A DNA stretch of 64,000 nucleotides, taken from Solibaculum_A intestinale. Lineage in GTDB: Bacteria > Bacillota > Clostridia > Oscillospirales > Acutalibacteraceae. The stretch covers positions 62,001-126,000 of the forward strand of contig NZ_JBBMFD010000002.1 of assembly GCF_040096205.1 (NCBI RefSeq), written 5' to 3'. Below are positions 33,006 to 40,437 of the stretch, piece after piece. Within the stretch, counting starts at the first letter, position 1; the number at the start of each line of letters is the position of its first letter. The translations under genes were made by a program, and so were the position numbers. The notes below the pieces were generated by a model that saw only the letters and a program-made list of their open reading frames with translations, ran no database searches and was not told where the DNA came from.

Positions 33006-33404
33006 TTATCGGTCACAGAAAGGAGCGAGAACCGCAAGGAGTTCCTCCATGGTAATGCTTTTTGGCAGGAATACCGGTTCGATCTGCGCACTGAACAGCC
33101 CCAGCTGTCCCTTCACGGGAACCGGGCGAATGGGGCGGATGGCTTCCAGCATCCAGGCATAGGAAGGGCGGGAGGGCATTTCGTCCATTCCAGCCGGGCC
33201 CAGATGCGCCTGGGCAAAGGGGAGGATGGAGGCAAGCGTGCACACGGCAAGGGCGTGCCCTGCAATACATCCCGGCTCCCGCCTGGCACTCGCGCAGATT
33301 AGAAGCTCGCCCCGGTAACGGGTCTGCCAGGTGCGGCATTCGATGGTTTTTCTTTTGCAAGCAATTTCCATCGCAAAGCGTGGATGAATGGAGATGGCTT
33401 TCAT
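33006..33404 (-). CDS. ASCH-domain protein
   Basis: 132 residues. MKAISIHPRFAMEIACKRKT, then IECRTWQTRYRGELLICASA, is the classical start of a small ASCH domain (RNA-binding-like beta barrel of the PUA superfamily, with a basic/acidic cleft G/KxKxxExR variant). Related proteins hydrolyse N4-acetylcytidine or bind RNA; the function of this one is unknown. Start ATG at 33404 with GGAAAGGAAGG upstream. Convergent with the EamA gene, separated by its terminator. Confidence 0.85.
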   Translation of the reverse strand: MKAISIHPRFAMEIACKRKTIECRTWQTRYRGELLICASARREPGCIAGHALAVCTLASILPFAQAHLGPAGMDEMPSRPSYAWMLEAIRPIRPVPVKGQLGLFSAQIEPVFLPKSITMEELLAVLAPFCDR

Positions 33405-33583
33405 GACAGACCTTCCTTTCCTGGGCGGGGAAAACGAAAAGAATAGGACACCAGATGCGGCTGCGTTGGAAAAGCGGGGCTAGGTCTGCCGAAAGGGCGG
33501 ACCCGTGAAGGCAAACGGGAAGCGTGTTTTACCGGGGGATTCCCGGGGGATGTTCGCCTGGTTTTGCCTGGATGATCCATATC

Positions 33584-33622
33584 TGAAGAAAAATGAGCTC
33601 CGGCGATAAGCCGGAGCTCATT
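33584..33622 (-). terminator. Terminator of serC-serA
   Basis: 13-bp perfect stem AATGAGCTCCGGC/GCCGGAGCTCATT (33592-33604, 33610-33622), followed on the minus strand by TTTTTCTTC. The stretch 33405-33583 shows no gene. Confidence 0.9.
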
Positions 33623-33639
33623 ATGAATAAGCGGAATCC

Positions 33640-34803
33640 TTAGATGACCCACAGGCGGATAACTGCATCAATGGAGCGGATGTTTTCGATGGCCTTGTCG
33701 CAAGCAGCCGCCGAAATGTCCAGGATGGTGTAGGCATAGTCCTTCTTGGACTTGCTGTGCATGTTCTCAATGTTGAAGCCGGCCTGGGAGATGGCGTCAG
33801 TCATGGGGCTGAGCACTTTGGGCAGATTGCGGTGGATGATGCAGATGCGGCAGCAGCCGGGGGTGCGGGGCATATCCACGTTGGGGAAATTGACCGAATT
33901 CTTAATGTTGCCGTTTTCCAGGAAGTCCTTCACCTGGCGGGCCGCCATATAAGCGCAGTTCTCTTCCGACTCGGGAGTGGAAGCGCCCAGATGGGGGATG
34001 GCGATGACCCCTTCCTTGCCGATAACCTTATCGCTGGGGAAGTCGGTCACATACGCCGCCACCTTCTTTTCCTCCAGCGCCTTCAGAACCGCATCCTCGT
34101 CCACCAGGCCGCCCCGGGCGAAGTTCAGAATGCGGACATCCTGCTTCATGGAAGCGATGGCTTCGGCATTGATGCAGTTCTTGGTGTCGGGCGTCAGCGG
34201 AACGTGCAGGGTGATATAATCGCAGTTCTGATAGATTTCGCTCAGGCTCTTGGCGTGGATGATTTCGCTGGAAAGGCCCCAGGCGGCGTCTACAGACAGG
34301 TAGGGATCGTAGCCGTAAACCTCCATCCCCAGGGAAACCGCGGCGTTTGCTACCAGCACGCCGATGGCGCCCAGGCCGATGACGCCCAGCCGCTTGTGGG
34401 AGATTTCCGGGCCCACAAAGGCGCTCTTGCCTTTTTCCACCAGCTTGCCGACTTCGTCGCCTTTGCCGGACAGGGTTTTGGCCCACTCGATGGCGGGAAT
34501 CACTCGGCGGGAGGAAATGAGCATACCGGCGATGACCAGTTCTTTGACAGCGTTGGCATTGGCGCCGGGGGTGTTGAAAACCACGATGCCCGCTTCGGCA
34601 CATTTGTCCACCGGAATGTTGTTGACGCCGGCGCCCGCGCGGGCGATGGCTTTTAAGCTGGCGGGCAGCTCCATGTCGTGCATGGAAGCAGAGCGGACCA
34701 GAATGGCATCCGGGTTTTCCACCGTGTCAGCAACGTGATAGTCGGCGCCCAAGACATTGAGGCCCGCGGGTGCGATTTTATTGAGGGTTTTGATTTGATA
34801 CAT
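33640..34803 (-). CDS. serA: D-3-phosphoglycerate dehydrogenase
   Basis: 387 residues from the ATG at 34803 (an ATG 12 nt earlier is possible). First step of serine synthesis: oxidation of 3-phosphoglycerate to 3-phosphohydroxypyruvate with NAD. The NAD loop GLGAIGVLVANAA, catalytic Arg in NFARGGLVDEDAV and His in IPHLGASTPESE are present; the C-terminal ~75 residues form an ACT domain (GFNIENMHSKSKKDYAYTIL) that may sense serine. This is the short form lacking the intervening domain. It follows serC by 44 nt in the same operon. Confidence 0.95.
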   Translation of the reverse strand: MYQIKTLNKIAPAGLNVLGADYHVADTVENPDAILVRSASMHDMELPASLKAIARAGAGVNNIPVDKCAEAGIVVFNTPGANANAVKELVIAGMLISSRRVIPAIEWAKTLSGKGDEVGKLVEKGKSAFVGPEISHKRLGVIGLGAIGVLVANAAVSLGMEVYGYDPYLSVDAAWGLSSEIIHAKSLSEIYQNCDYITLHVPLTPDTKNCINAEAIASMKQDVRILNFARGGLVDEDAVLKALEEKKVAAYVTDFPSDKVIGKEGVIAIPHLGASTPESEENCAYMAARQVKDFLENGNIKNSVNFPNVDMPRTPGCCRICIIHRNLPKVLSPMTDAISQAGFNIENMHSKSKKDYAYTILDISAAACDKAIENIRSIDAVIRLWVI

Positions 34804-34847
34804 AATTCGCGTCATCTCTTTCGCTTATTATTTGAAAGCCATGTACA

Positions 34848-35933
34848 TTAGGCGTTGGCCGCTTCAAATTCCTTCATAAAGGCGACCAGCTTTTCCACGC
34901 CCTCGGTGGGCATGGCGTTATAGATAGAAGCGCGCATCCCGCCGACCGAGCGGTGGCCCTTGAGGTTCACAAACCCGGCGGCAGCCGCTTCCTTGACGAA
35001 TTTTGCGTCCAGTTCCTCATTGCCGGTAACAAAGGGAACGTTCATCAAAGAACGGTCTTCCTTGACCACGGTGCCCTTGAAGAGCTTGGAGGAATCCAGG
35101 AAGTCGTAGAGAAGCTTCGCTTTGTTCCGATTGATTTCGGCCATCTTTTCTAAGCCGCCCACGTCGTCGCGTAGCCATTTGAGCACCAGGCCGAACACGT
35201 AGATGGCGTAGCAGGGCGGGGTGTTGAACATGGAGCCGTTGTCCGCATGGGTCTGGTAGTTGAACATGGTGGGCGTAATATCCCTGGCGTGCCCAATCAA
35301 GTCCTCCCGGATGATGACGATGGTAAGGCCGGCCGGACCGCAGTTTTTCTGAGCGCCTGCGTAAATGACGCCGAATTTGCTCACGTCCACGGGTTCAGAC
35401 AAAATGCACGAGGACAGGTCCGCTACCAGCGGCACGTCGCCGGTTTCCGGCAGTGTTTGATACTTGGTGCCGTAAATGGTATTGTTCATGCAGATGTGGA
35501 AATAGTCCGCCTCTTTATCGAAGGTGGAGGGGTCGAGCTTCGGAATATAGGAAAAGGTCTTGTCGGCCGAGGACGCGACCACATTTACCTTGCCGTAACG
35601 GCCACCCTCCGCCGCCGCCTTCTTGGCCCACTGGCCGGTGATGACGTAATCGGCCTTGCCCGAACCGTTCATCAGGTTCAGCGGCACCATGGCGAACTGG
35701 GAGGAGGCGCCGCCCTGTAAAAACAGCACCTTATAATTGTCCGGAATCTGCATGATTTCACGCAGATCCGCCTCAGCGGTCTTGATAATGTTGTCGTAAA
35801 CCTTGGAGCGGTGGGACATTTCCATCACCGACTGGCCGGACCCCTGATAATCGAGCATTTCACTGGCGGCGGTTTCCAGAACCTTCTCGGGAAGAATGGA
35901 AGGCCCTGCCGAAAAATTGTACACTCTGCTCAT
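34848..35933 (-). CDS. serC: Phosphoserine aminotransferase
   Basis: 361 residues. Converts 3-phosphohydroxypyruvate and glutamate to phosphoserine and 2-oxoglutarate. The N-terminus MSRVYNFSAGPSILPEKVL, the PLP-phosphate contact LFLQGGASSQFAMVPLN, the PLP lysine in YAGAQKNCGPAGLTIVI, and GHRSVGGMRASIYNAMP near the end are all typical. GGAGGT lies before the ATG at 35933. First gene of the serC-serA operon; a phosphoserine phosphatase is not next to it. Confidence 0.96.
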   Translation of the reverse strand: MSRVYNFSAGPSILPEKVLETAASEMLDYQGSGQSVMEMSHRSKVYDNIIKTAEADLREIMQIPDNYKVLFLQGGASSQFAMVPLNLMNGSGKADYVITGQWAKKAAAEGGRYGKVNVVASSADKTFSYIPKLDPSTFDKEADYFHICMNNTIYGTKYQTLPETGDVPLVADLSSCILSEPVDVSKFGVIYAGAQKNCGPAGLTIVIIREDLIGHARDITPTMFNYQTHADNGSMFNTPPCYAIYVFGLVLKWLRDDVGGLEKMAEINRNKAKLLYDFLDSSKLFKGTVVKEDRSLMNVPFVTGNEELDAKFVKEAAAAGFVNLKGHRSVGGMRASIYNAMPTEGVEKLVAFMKEFEAANA

Positions 35934-36029
35934 GGTGATTACCTCCATACTGATGTGTTCCGCGTCTTCGGATGGTTTCCAAAAATACCGCAGGAAAGGC
36001 GTCGCGGGCGCGAAACGATATTACTTATC

Positions 36030-36058
36030 ATTTTATCGGTTTCGGCATCTTTCGTCAA
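36030..36058 (-). promoter_or_regulatory. Promoter of serC-serA
   Basis: Minus-strand TTGACG (36053-36058) and TAAAAT (36030-36035), 17 bp apart. Confidence 0.65.
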
Positions 36059-36170
36059 TCCATTTTCCAATGTTTTTGAACCTATTGTCACAAAAATAAC
36101 AAAGATGTAGGATTTGCCTATGATTTTTGAGAAAGAAAATTGGAATTTGTGTGAAAGGCGGGAATAGGGT

Positions 36171-36199
36171 TTGCATAAAGCTGGGAGTAATGGTATAAT
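36171..36199 (+). promoter_or_regulatory. Promoter of the sensor-hydrogenase operon
   Basis: TTGCAT (36171-36176) and consensus TATAAT (36194-36199) with 17 bp spacing, back to back with the serC promoter; leader of about 110 nt before the first start. Confidence 0.7.
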
Positions 36200-36313
36200 G
36201 AATACACTTATATGGGAACTGGATGGCAATATTTGTGCGGTATGCTGCCGCTGGTCGGCATAAGAACCCGGCGACCGATTTTGTCCAAGGCAACTGAAAT
36301 GGGAGGAAGCTGT

Positions 36314-36670
36314 ATGAACGTTCGCGATATTATGGAAATCCTGGAGGCCGACATTATTTGGGCCAGCGAGACGGGGCTTGACGCCGAGGTGCACACCGCC
36401 TGCGGCAGCGATATGATGAGCGACGTGCTGGCCTTTGTCAAGGACCAGTCGGTGCTGCTGACGGGGCTGGTCAACCCACAGGTGGTACGCACGGCGGACA
36501 TGATGGAGATGCACTGTATTGTATTTGTACGCGGCAAAGTGCCGGACGATTCCATTATCGAACTTGCCAAGGAGCGGGACATCGTACTGCTCAAAACGCG
36601 GTTTCGCATGTTCACCGCCTGCGGCCGTCTCTACCAGAGGGGGCTGAGGGGAGGCTGCGAAAAGGAATGA
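36314..36670 (+). CDS. DRTGG-domain protein, first gene of sensor-hydrogenase operon
   Basis: 118 residues. MNVRDIMEILEADIIWASET, LTGLVNPQVVRTADMMEMHC and IELAKERDIVLLKTRFRMFT match the small DRTGG-domain proteins that occur beside [FeFe]-hydrogenase-type genes in clostridia. DRTGG domains are often found with CBS domains or phosphotransacetylase and are thought to bind small ligands. GGGAGGAAG upstream of the ATG at 36314. Its end overlaps the next gene by 4 nt. Confidence 0.85.
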   Translation: MNVRDIMEILEADIIWASETGLDAEVHTACGSDMMSDVLAFVKDQSVLLTGLVNPQVVRTADMMEMHCIVFVRGKVPDDSIIELAKERDIVLLKTRFRMFTACGRLYQRGLRGGCEKE

Positions 36671-37092
36671 GCCAAGCGTTACACCTGCATTATGATGTTC
36701 CAGGGGACGACTTTACCCGGGCAGGGGAGGCGTCCGGCGCAGTCAAGCGCAAATTAAAACAAATGGGCTTCAATCCGTCCGCCATCCGGCGGGTGGCCAT
36801 CGCCATGTACGAAGGGGAGATCAACATGGTCATCCACGCGGGCGGCGGCGAGGCGGACGTGGAAATCGTGCCGGAAAAAATCAGCATTGTGCTCACCGAC
36901 CATGGCCCGGGCATCCCGGACGTGGAGCTTGCTATGAAGGAAGGGTGGTCCACCGCCCCCGACCATGTACGTTCTTTAGGGTTCGGCGCGGGCATGGGTC
37001 TGCCCAATATCAAGAAATACACCGACGAAATGCGCATTGAAACCGAAATCGGCAAAGGGACGAAGGTGTTTATGGTGATCCTCGTCCAGTAA
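36667..37092 (+). CDS. HATPase_c-domain protein (RsbW/anti-sigma-kinase-like)
   Basis: 141 residues, consisting only of a GHKL ATPase domain: the N-box VAIAMYEGEINMVIHAGGG, the G1 box DHGPGIPD and the G2-like GAGMGLPNIKKYTDEM are visible. There is no dimerisation/phospho-accepting His domain, so it resembles serine kinase/anti-sigma factors such as RsbW and SpoIIAB, not a complete histidine kinase. In this operon it may pass on the redox signal sensed by the hydrogenase-like protein. 4-nt overlap with the gene before, 34 nt before the next. Confidence 0.88.
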   Translation: MSQALHLHYDVPGDDFTRAGEASGAVKRKLKQMGFNPSAIRRVAIAMYEGEINMVIHAGGGEADVEIVPEKISIVLTDHGPGIPDVELAMKEGWSTAPDHVRSLGFGAGMGLPNIKKYTDEMRIETEIGKGTKVFMVILVQ

Positions 37093-37126
37093 GCGGGGCC
37101 TTTTCCAGAGAAACGAGGTGATTCCG

Positions 37127-38449
37127 ATGGATCGATTTTTTCATTCGGTGACATTGGATAAAGAGAAATGCAAGGGCTGTACCAACTGCATCAAGCGCTG
37201 TCCCACCGAAGCCATCCGGGTGCGAAACGGAAAGGCGGTCATCACCCCCGAACGGTGCATCGACTGCTCGGTGTGCATCCGGGTGTGTCCTTACCATGCG
37301 AAAAAGGCAAAGTCCGACCCCATGGACATCATCAAAGCATACAAGTATAAAATCGCCTTGCCCGCCCCGGCGCTATACGGGCAGTTTAACAATCTGGACA
37401 TCATTGACATTGTGCTCACCGGGCTTAAGCGGGTGGGCTTTGACGAGGTGTTCGAGGTGTCCAGAGGGGCGGAAATGGTGTCCGACGCCACCCGCCGGCT
37501 GATGGCACAGGGGACGCTCCTAAAGCCGGTCATCAGTTCGGCGTGTCCTGCCATCGTGCGCCTGATCCGGGTGCGGTTCCCGGATTTGTGCGCCCATGTG
37601 CTGCCGCTGCGGGCGCCCATGGAGACGGCGGCGCGCTTAGCCCGCAAGGAAGCCATGGAGAAAACCGGCCTTCCTTCGGAAGACATCGGGATTTTTTTCA
37701 TCACCCCCTGCGCGGCCAAGGTGACCGACATCAAGGTGCCTATCGGCATCGAGGCGTCGTCGGTGGACGGGGCCGTCGCCATCAGCGAGATTTACCCGCA
37801 GCTGGTGGGCTGCATGAACAAGGTGGAGGAGCCGGAGGCCATTTCCAACTCCGGCATCATCGGGGTCAGCTGGGCCGGCATCGGCGGCGAGGCGGCGGCC
37901 TTGTTAAACGAAAAGCATCTGGCCGCCGACGGTATTGAAAACGTCATCAAGGTGTTGGAGGACCTGGAGGACGAACGCTTAAGCGAGCTGGATTTCATCG
38001 AGCTCAACGCCTGCCCAGGCGGCTGCGTGGGCGGTATATTCACGGTGGAAAACCCTTACGTGGCCCAGGCGCGCATCCAGCGGCTGCGCAAATACCTGCC
38101 GGTGTCCTGCAACCATCTGCCGGGAAAGCAGGTGCCCGCGGAGATGAAGTGGACCGGCGAGCTGGAGTTTGCGCCGGTTCTCAACCTGGCGGACAACATC
38201 GAGGAAGCCATGAAGCGCATGAGCATGGTGGAGGAGATCACCGACCGGCTGCCGGGGCTTGACTGCGGTTCCTGTGGGGCGCCCTCCTGCCGGGCGCTGG
38301 CGGAGGACATTGTGCTGGGAGAGGCGAAGGAAAGCGACTGCATCTTTAAAATGCGGGAAAAAATCCAGCGCATCGCCGACCAGCTGATTGAAATGGAAGG
38401 CTATTTGCCAAAAAACCGGGAGCCGGGCGGAGAGGAGAACGAACCATGA
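37127..38449 (+). CDS. [FeFe]-hydrogenase-like iron-sulfur protein (sensory type)
   Basis: 440 residues. N-terminal 2[4Fe-4S] ferredoxin (Cys15/18/21/25 and Cys44/47/50/54), then an H-cluster-type domain and a C-terminal Fe-S motif (LDCGSCGAPSC...C, PF04060-like). Residues lining up with the four H-cluster ligands are kept: Cys140 (SSACPA), Cys195 (TPCAAK), Cys296 and Cys300 (NACPGGCVGG). The cysteine that precedes the first ligand in catalytic enzymes and donates protons (TSCCP) is Ala139 here, as in sensory and other non-catalytic groups. A role in sensing H2 or ferredoxin redox state is therefore more likely than bulk H2 production. Start at ATG 37127 with GAGGTGAT. Confidence 0.88.
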   Translation: MDRFFHSVTLDKEKCKGCTNCIKRCPTEAIRVRNGKAVITPERCIDCSVCIRVCPYHAKKAKSDPMDIIKAYKYKIALPAPALYGQFNNLDIIDIVLTGLKRVGFDEVFEVSRGAEMVSDATRRLMAQGTLLKPVISSACPAIVRLIRVRFPDLCAHVLPLRAPMETAARLARKEAMEKTGLPSEDIGIFFITPCAAKVTDIKVPIGIEASSVDGAVAISEIYPQLVGCMNKVEEPEAISNSGIIGVSWAGIGGEAAALLNEKHLAADGIENVIKVLEDLEDERLSELDFIELNACPGGCVGGIFTVENPYVAQARIQRLRKYLPVSCNHLPGKQVPAEMKWTGELEFAPVLNLADNIEEAMKRMSMVEEITDRLPGLDCGSCGAPSCRALAEDIVLGEAKESDCIFKMREKIQRIADQLIEMEGYLPKNREPGGEENEP

Positions 38450-38778
38450 CGGTGGCGCAGATGACAACGGTTTTGAATTTGAAGGTGCTGGCAGGAAGGC
38501 AGAGCATGGAGCGCCTGGTGGCGGGCGGCTACTGCGGCGATTTGCTCAGCTGGGTAATGGGCCGGGCCAAGGCGGACGACGTGTGGATCACGGTGATGGG
38601 AAACTTAAACGCCATCGCGGTGGCGGTGCTGGCCGACGTGTCGTGCATCCTGCTGTCGGAAAACGCGGCCCTGGACGAGGACGCCCGGCAAAAGGCCGAG
38701 GAGGAAGGGGTGACGGTGCTGCAAAGCGACCGGTCCACTTATGATCTGGCGGTAGCCATCGGAAAGCTGCTTTCATGA
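38446..38778 (+). CDS. DRTGG-domain protein, second copy in sensor-hydrogenase operon
   Basis: 110 residues. VLNLKVLAGRQSMERLVAGG then VWITVMGNLNAIAVAVLADV and SENAALDEDARQKAEEEGVT follow the same fold as the 36314 product but the sequence is not close. Overlaps the stop of the hydrogenase-like gene by 4 nt and the start of the PHP gene by 4 nt, so production is coupled. Ligand unknown. Confidence 0.85.
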   Translation: MTVAQMTTVLNLKVLAGRQSMERLVAGGYCGDLLSWVMGRAKADDVWITVMGNLNAIAVAVLADVSCILLSENAALDEDARQKAEEEGVTVLQSDRSTYDLAVAIGKLLS

Positions 38779-39497
38779 ACGCGAAATACGATTTTCACAT
38801 TCACTCGGTTCTTTCCCCCTGCGGCGACGAGGACATGACGCCCAATAACCTGGTGAACATGGCGGCCTTGCAGGGATACGATGTGATCGCTCTGACAGAC
38901 CACAATTCCTGCCTTAACTGCGAGGCGGCCATGAAGGTGGGAGAGCGGGCGGGAGTCCTGGTGATCCCGGGGATGGAACTGCAGACGGCGGAGGACGTGC
39001 ATATGGTCTGCCTGCTGCCCGACCTGGAACGTGCCCTTGCCCTGTCAAAGCTGGTGCGCGAGGCCATGCCGCCTATTCGAAACCGCCCGGAGGTGTTCGG
39101 CCCTCAGCGGATATTAAATGAAAACGACGAGCAGGTGGGAGAGGAGGAGATCCTCCTGGTCAACTCCTGCCGGTACTCCATTCTCGAGGCGGTCCGGCTT
39201 GTGCGGGACCTGGGCGGCGCCTGCTTCCCGGCCCATATAGACAGGCAGAGCTTCAGTATCCTGTCTTCCTTGGGGGAAATCCCGCCGGAGGCCAGGTTTA
39301 CGGCGGCGGAGGTGAGCGCCGGGGGAGATGCGCCTGCTCTTTGGAAGGCCCATCCGATTCTGGAAGGTATGCACATGCTGCGGGATTCAGACGCCCATTA
39401 TCTCGAACAGATGCCGGAGGCGAAACCGGCTCTGCCGGTCTCCCGATTGACGGCGGGGGAAATCATTGCTATAATCAATCAAAAGCCCCAGCGCTAG
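38775..39497 (+). CDS. PHP-domain phosphoesterase, last gene of sensor-hydrogenase operon
   Basis: 240 residues. Metal-binding PHP motifs: DFHIHSVLSPCGD at the start, ALTDHNSC at about 38, PGMELQTAEDVHMVC, PAHIDR and the C-terminal LRDSDAHYLEQM. PHP proteins are metal-dependent phosphoesterases related to histidinol phosphatase and the trinuclease/nucleoside 3',5'-bisphosphate enzymes. In this setting it may cut a nucleotide or phosphorylated signal. 4-nt overlap with the gene before; a strong terminator follows. Confidence 0.88.
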   Translation: MNAKYDFHIHSVLSPCGDEDMTPNNLVNMAALQGYDVIALTDHNSCLNCEAAMKVGERAGVLVIPGMELQTAEDVHMVCLLPDLERALALSKLVREAMPPIRNRPEVFGPQRILNENDEQVGEEEILLVNSCRYSILEAVRLVRDLGGACFPAHIDRQSFSILSSLGEIPPEARFTAAEVSAGGDAPALWKAHPILEGMHMLRDSDAHYLEQMPEAKPALPVSRLTAGEIIAIINQKPQR

Positions 39498-39498
39498 C

Positions 39499-39533
39499 AT
39501 CCAGGTAAGAACGCGTTCTTACCTGGATTTTTC
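39499..39533 (+). terminator. Terminator of the sensor-hydrogenase operon
   Basis: 15-bp near-perfect stem ATCCAGGTAAGAACG/CGTTCTTACCTGGAT (39499-39528) followed by TTTTTC. Confidence 0.9.
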
Positions 39534-39837
39534 TAAGCGCCTGGGAAGAGCGGCCGGGGGAAAAGCGCATCGCCGATTTCCGGCCCGGATGCAGACATGT
39601 ACCGGCTTTTGGGGAAAAGGTACAACGGTGCTTTGTTTTTCATGGACGTTTGTGATCCCTAAGAGGCTGGGATTGCCGCGGGGATGGGGCATAAGATGGC
39701 ACGAAAGGCTTACAGGAGCTCGGTAAGACCAGCCGGTTCAAGCGAGGCGGGCGCGGCAATTGTGTAAGAACGGATAAAGGCCGGCGCTTTGCGCCCCTGG
39801 AAGCCGGTATCCCATTGAAACGGAGGAAAACGGATTC
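39534..39837. other. Intergenic stretch before the DUF2726 gene
   Basis: No gene, clear promoter or stable repeat recognised; ends with ACGGAGGAAA, the ribosome-binding site of the next gene. Confidence 0.5.
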
Positions 39838-40437
39838 ATGCAGACCTTGGAACTCTGGTGGGACGCACTCGGCGGCGTACTGCCGCTTCTTTTCTTTTTC
39901 CTGTTGCTGGGAGTACTGGCGGTGATCCTGCTGGTTTCCCTGCCGCCGGTTTTCCGCCGCCGGCGAGAACGAAGGCAGGAAGAGGAGGAGGCTTACGACC
40001 TTGGGCTTCGCACTCTGCCATACGAGGTGAACCGGGATTTTCTCACCCCGGCCGAGCGGAGGTTTTTCCTGGCGCTTCAAACCTATATTGACGGCAGGCT
40101 TGCCCTGTTTGCCAAGGTAAATCTGCGGGACGTATTCAAGGTGAGCCGGTCGGCCGGCCAGGAGACGTTGAGCTACTTTAACCGCATCAACCGCAAGCAT
40201 GTGGATTTTCTCCTGTGTGACCGCAAGACCTTTCTCCCCTTATGCGGCGTGGAGCTGGACGACAGCACCCATCAGCGGGCCGAGCGCAAAGAGCGGGATA
40301 AGCTGGTGGACCGGGTGTATGACAACGCGGGACTTCCTTTGTGGCACGCGGCCATCGAGAAGGAATACACGTATGCGTATTTTGAAGAGGCCCTGGGCTT
40401 TCTGTTTGAAGATGAGGAAGGGGAAGACGGCGAATGA
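39838..40437 (+). CDS. Membrane-anchored DUF2726 (restriction-endonuclease-like) protein
   Basis: 199 residues. One membrane segment at about 15-38 (LPLLFFFLLLGVLAVILLVS) with a basic RRRRERR stop-transfer, then a DUF2726 domain: FLTPAERRFFLALQTYI, VNLRDVFKVS, HVDFLLCDRKTFLPLCGVEL, DDSTHQRAERKERDKLVDRV. The HVDF...G.ELDD...R...D pattern is that of the PD-(D/E)XK-like fold, so a nuclease or nucleic-acid-binding role at the membrane is conceivable. Overlaps the FUSC-HAD gene by 4 nt. Substrate unknown. Confidence 0.85.
   Translation: MQTLELWWDALGGVLPLLFFFLLLGVLAVILLVSLPPVFRRRRERRQEEEEAYDLGLRTLPYEVNRDFLTPAERRFFLALQTYIDGRLALFAKVNLRDVFKVSRSAGQETLSYFNRINRKHVDFLLCDRKTFLPLCGVELDDSTHQRAERKERDKLVDRVYDNAGLPLWHAAIEKEYTYAYFEEALGFLFEDEEGEDGE

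Noticed and set aside
33405..33583. GC-rich intergenic sequence considered as small SRP RNA or other ncRNA
   Set aside because: The conserved SRP tetraloop and internal loop bases are absent and no promoter was found.
33757..34656. Long plus-strand open frame (299 codons) opposite serA
   Set aside because: Antisense shadow of serA, which has intact NAD and ACT motifs; the frame has no ribosome-binding site or family resemblance.
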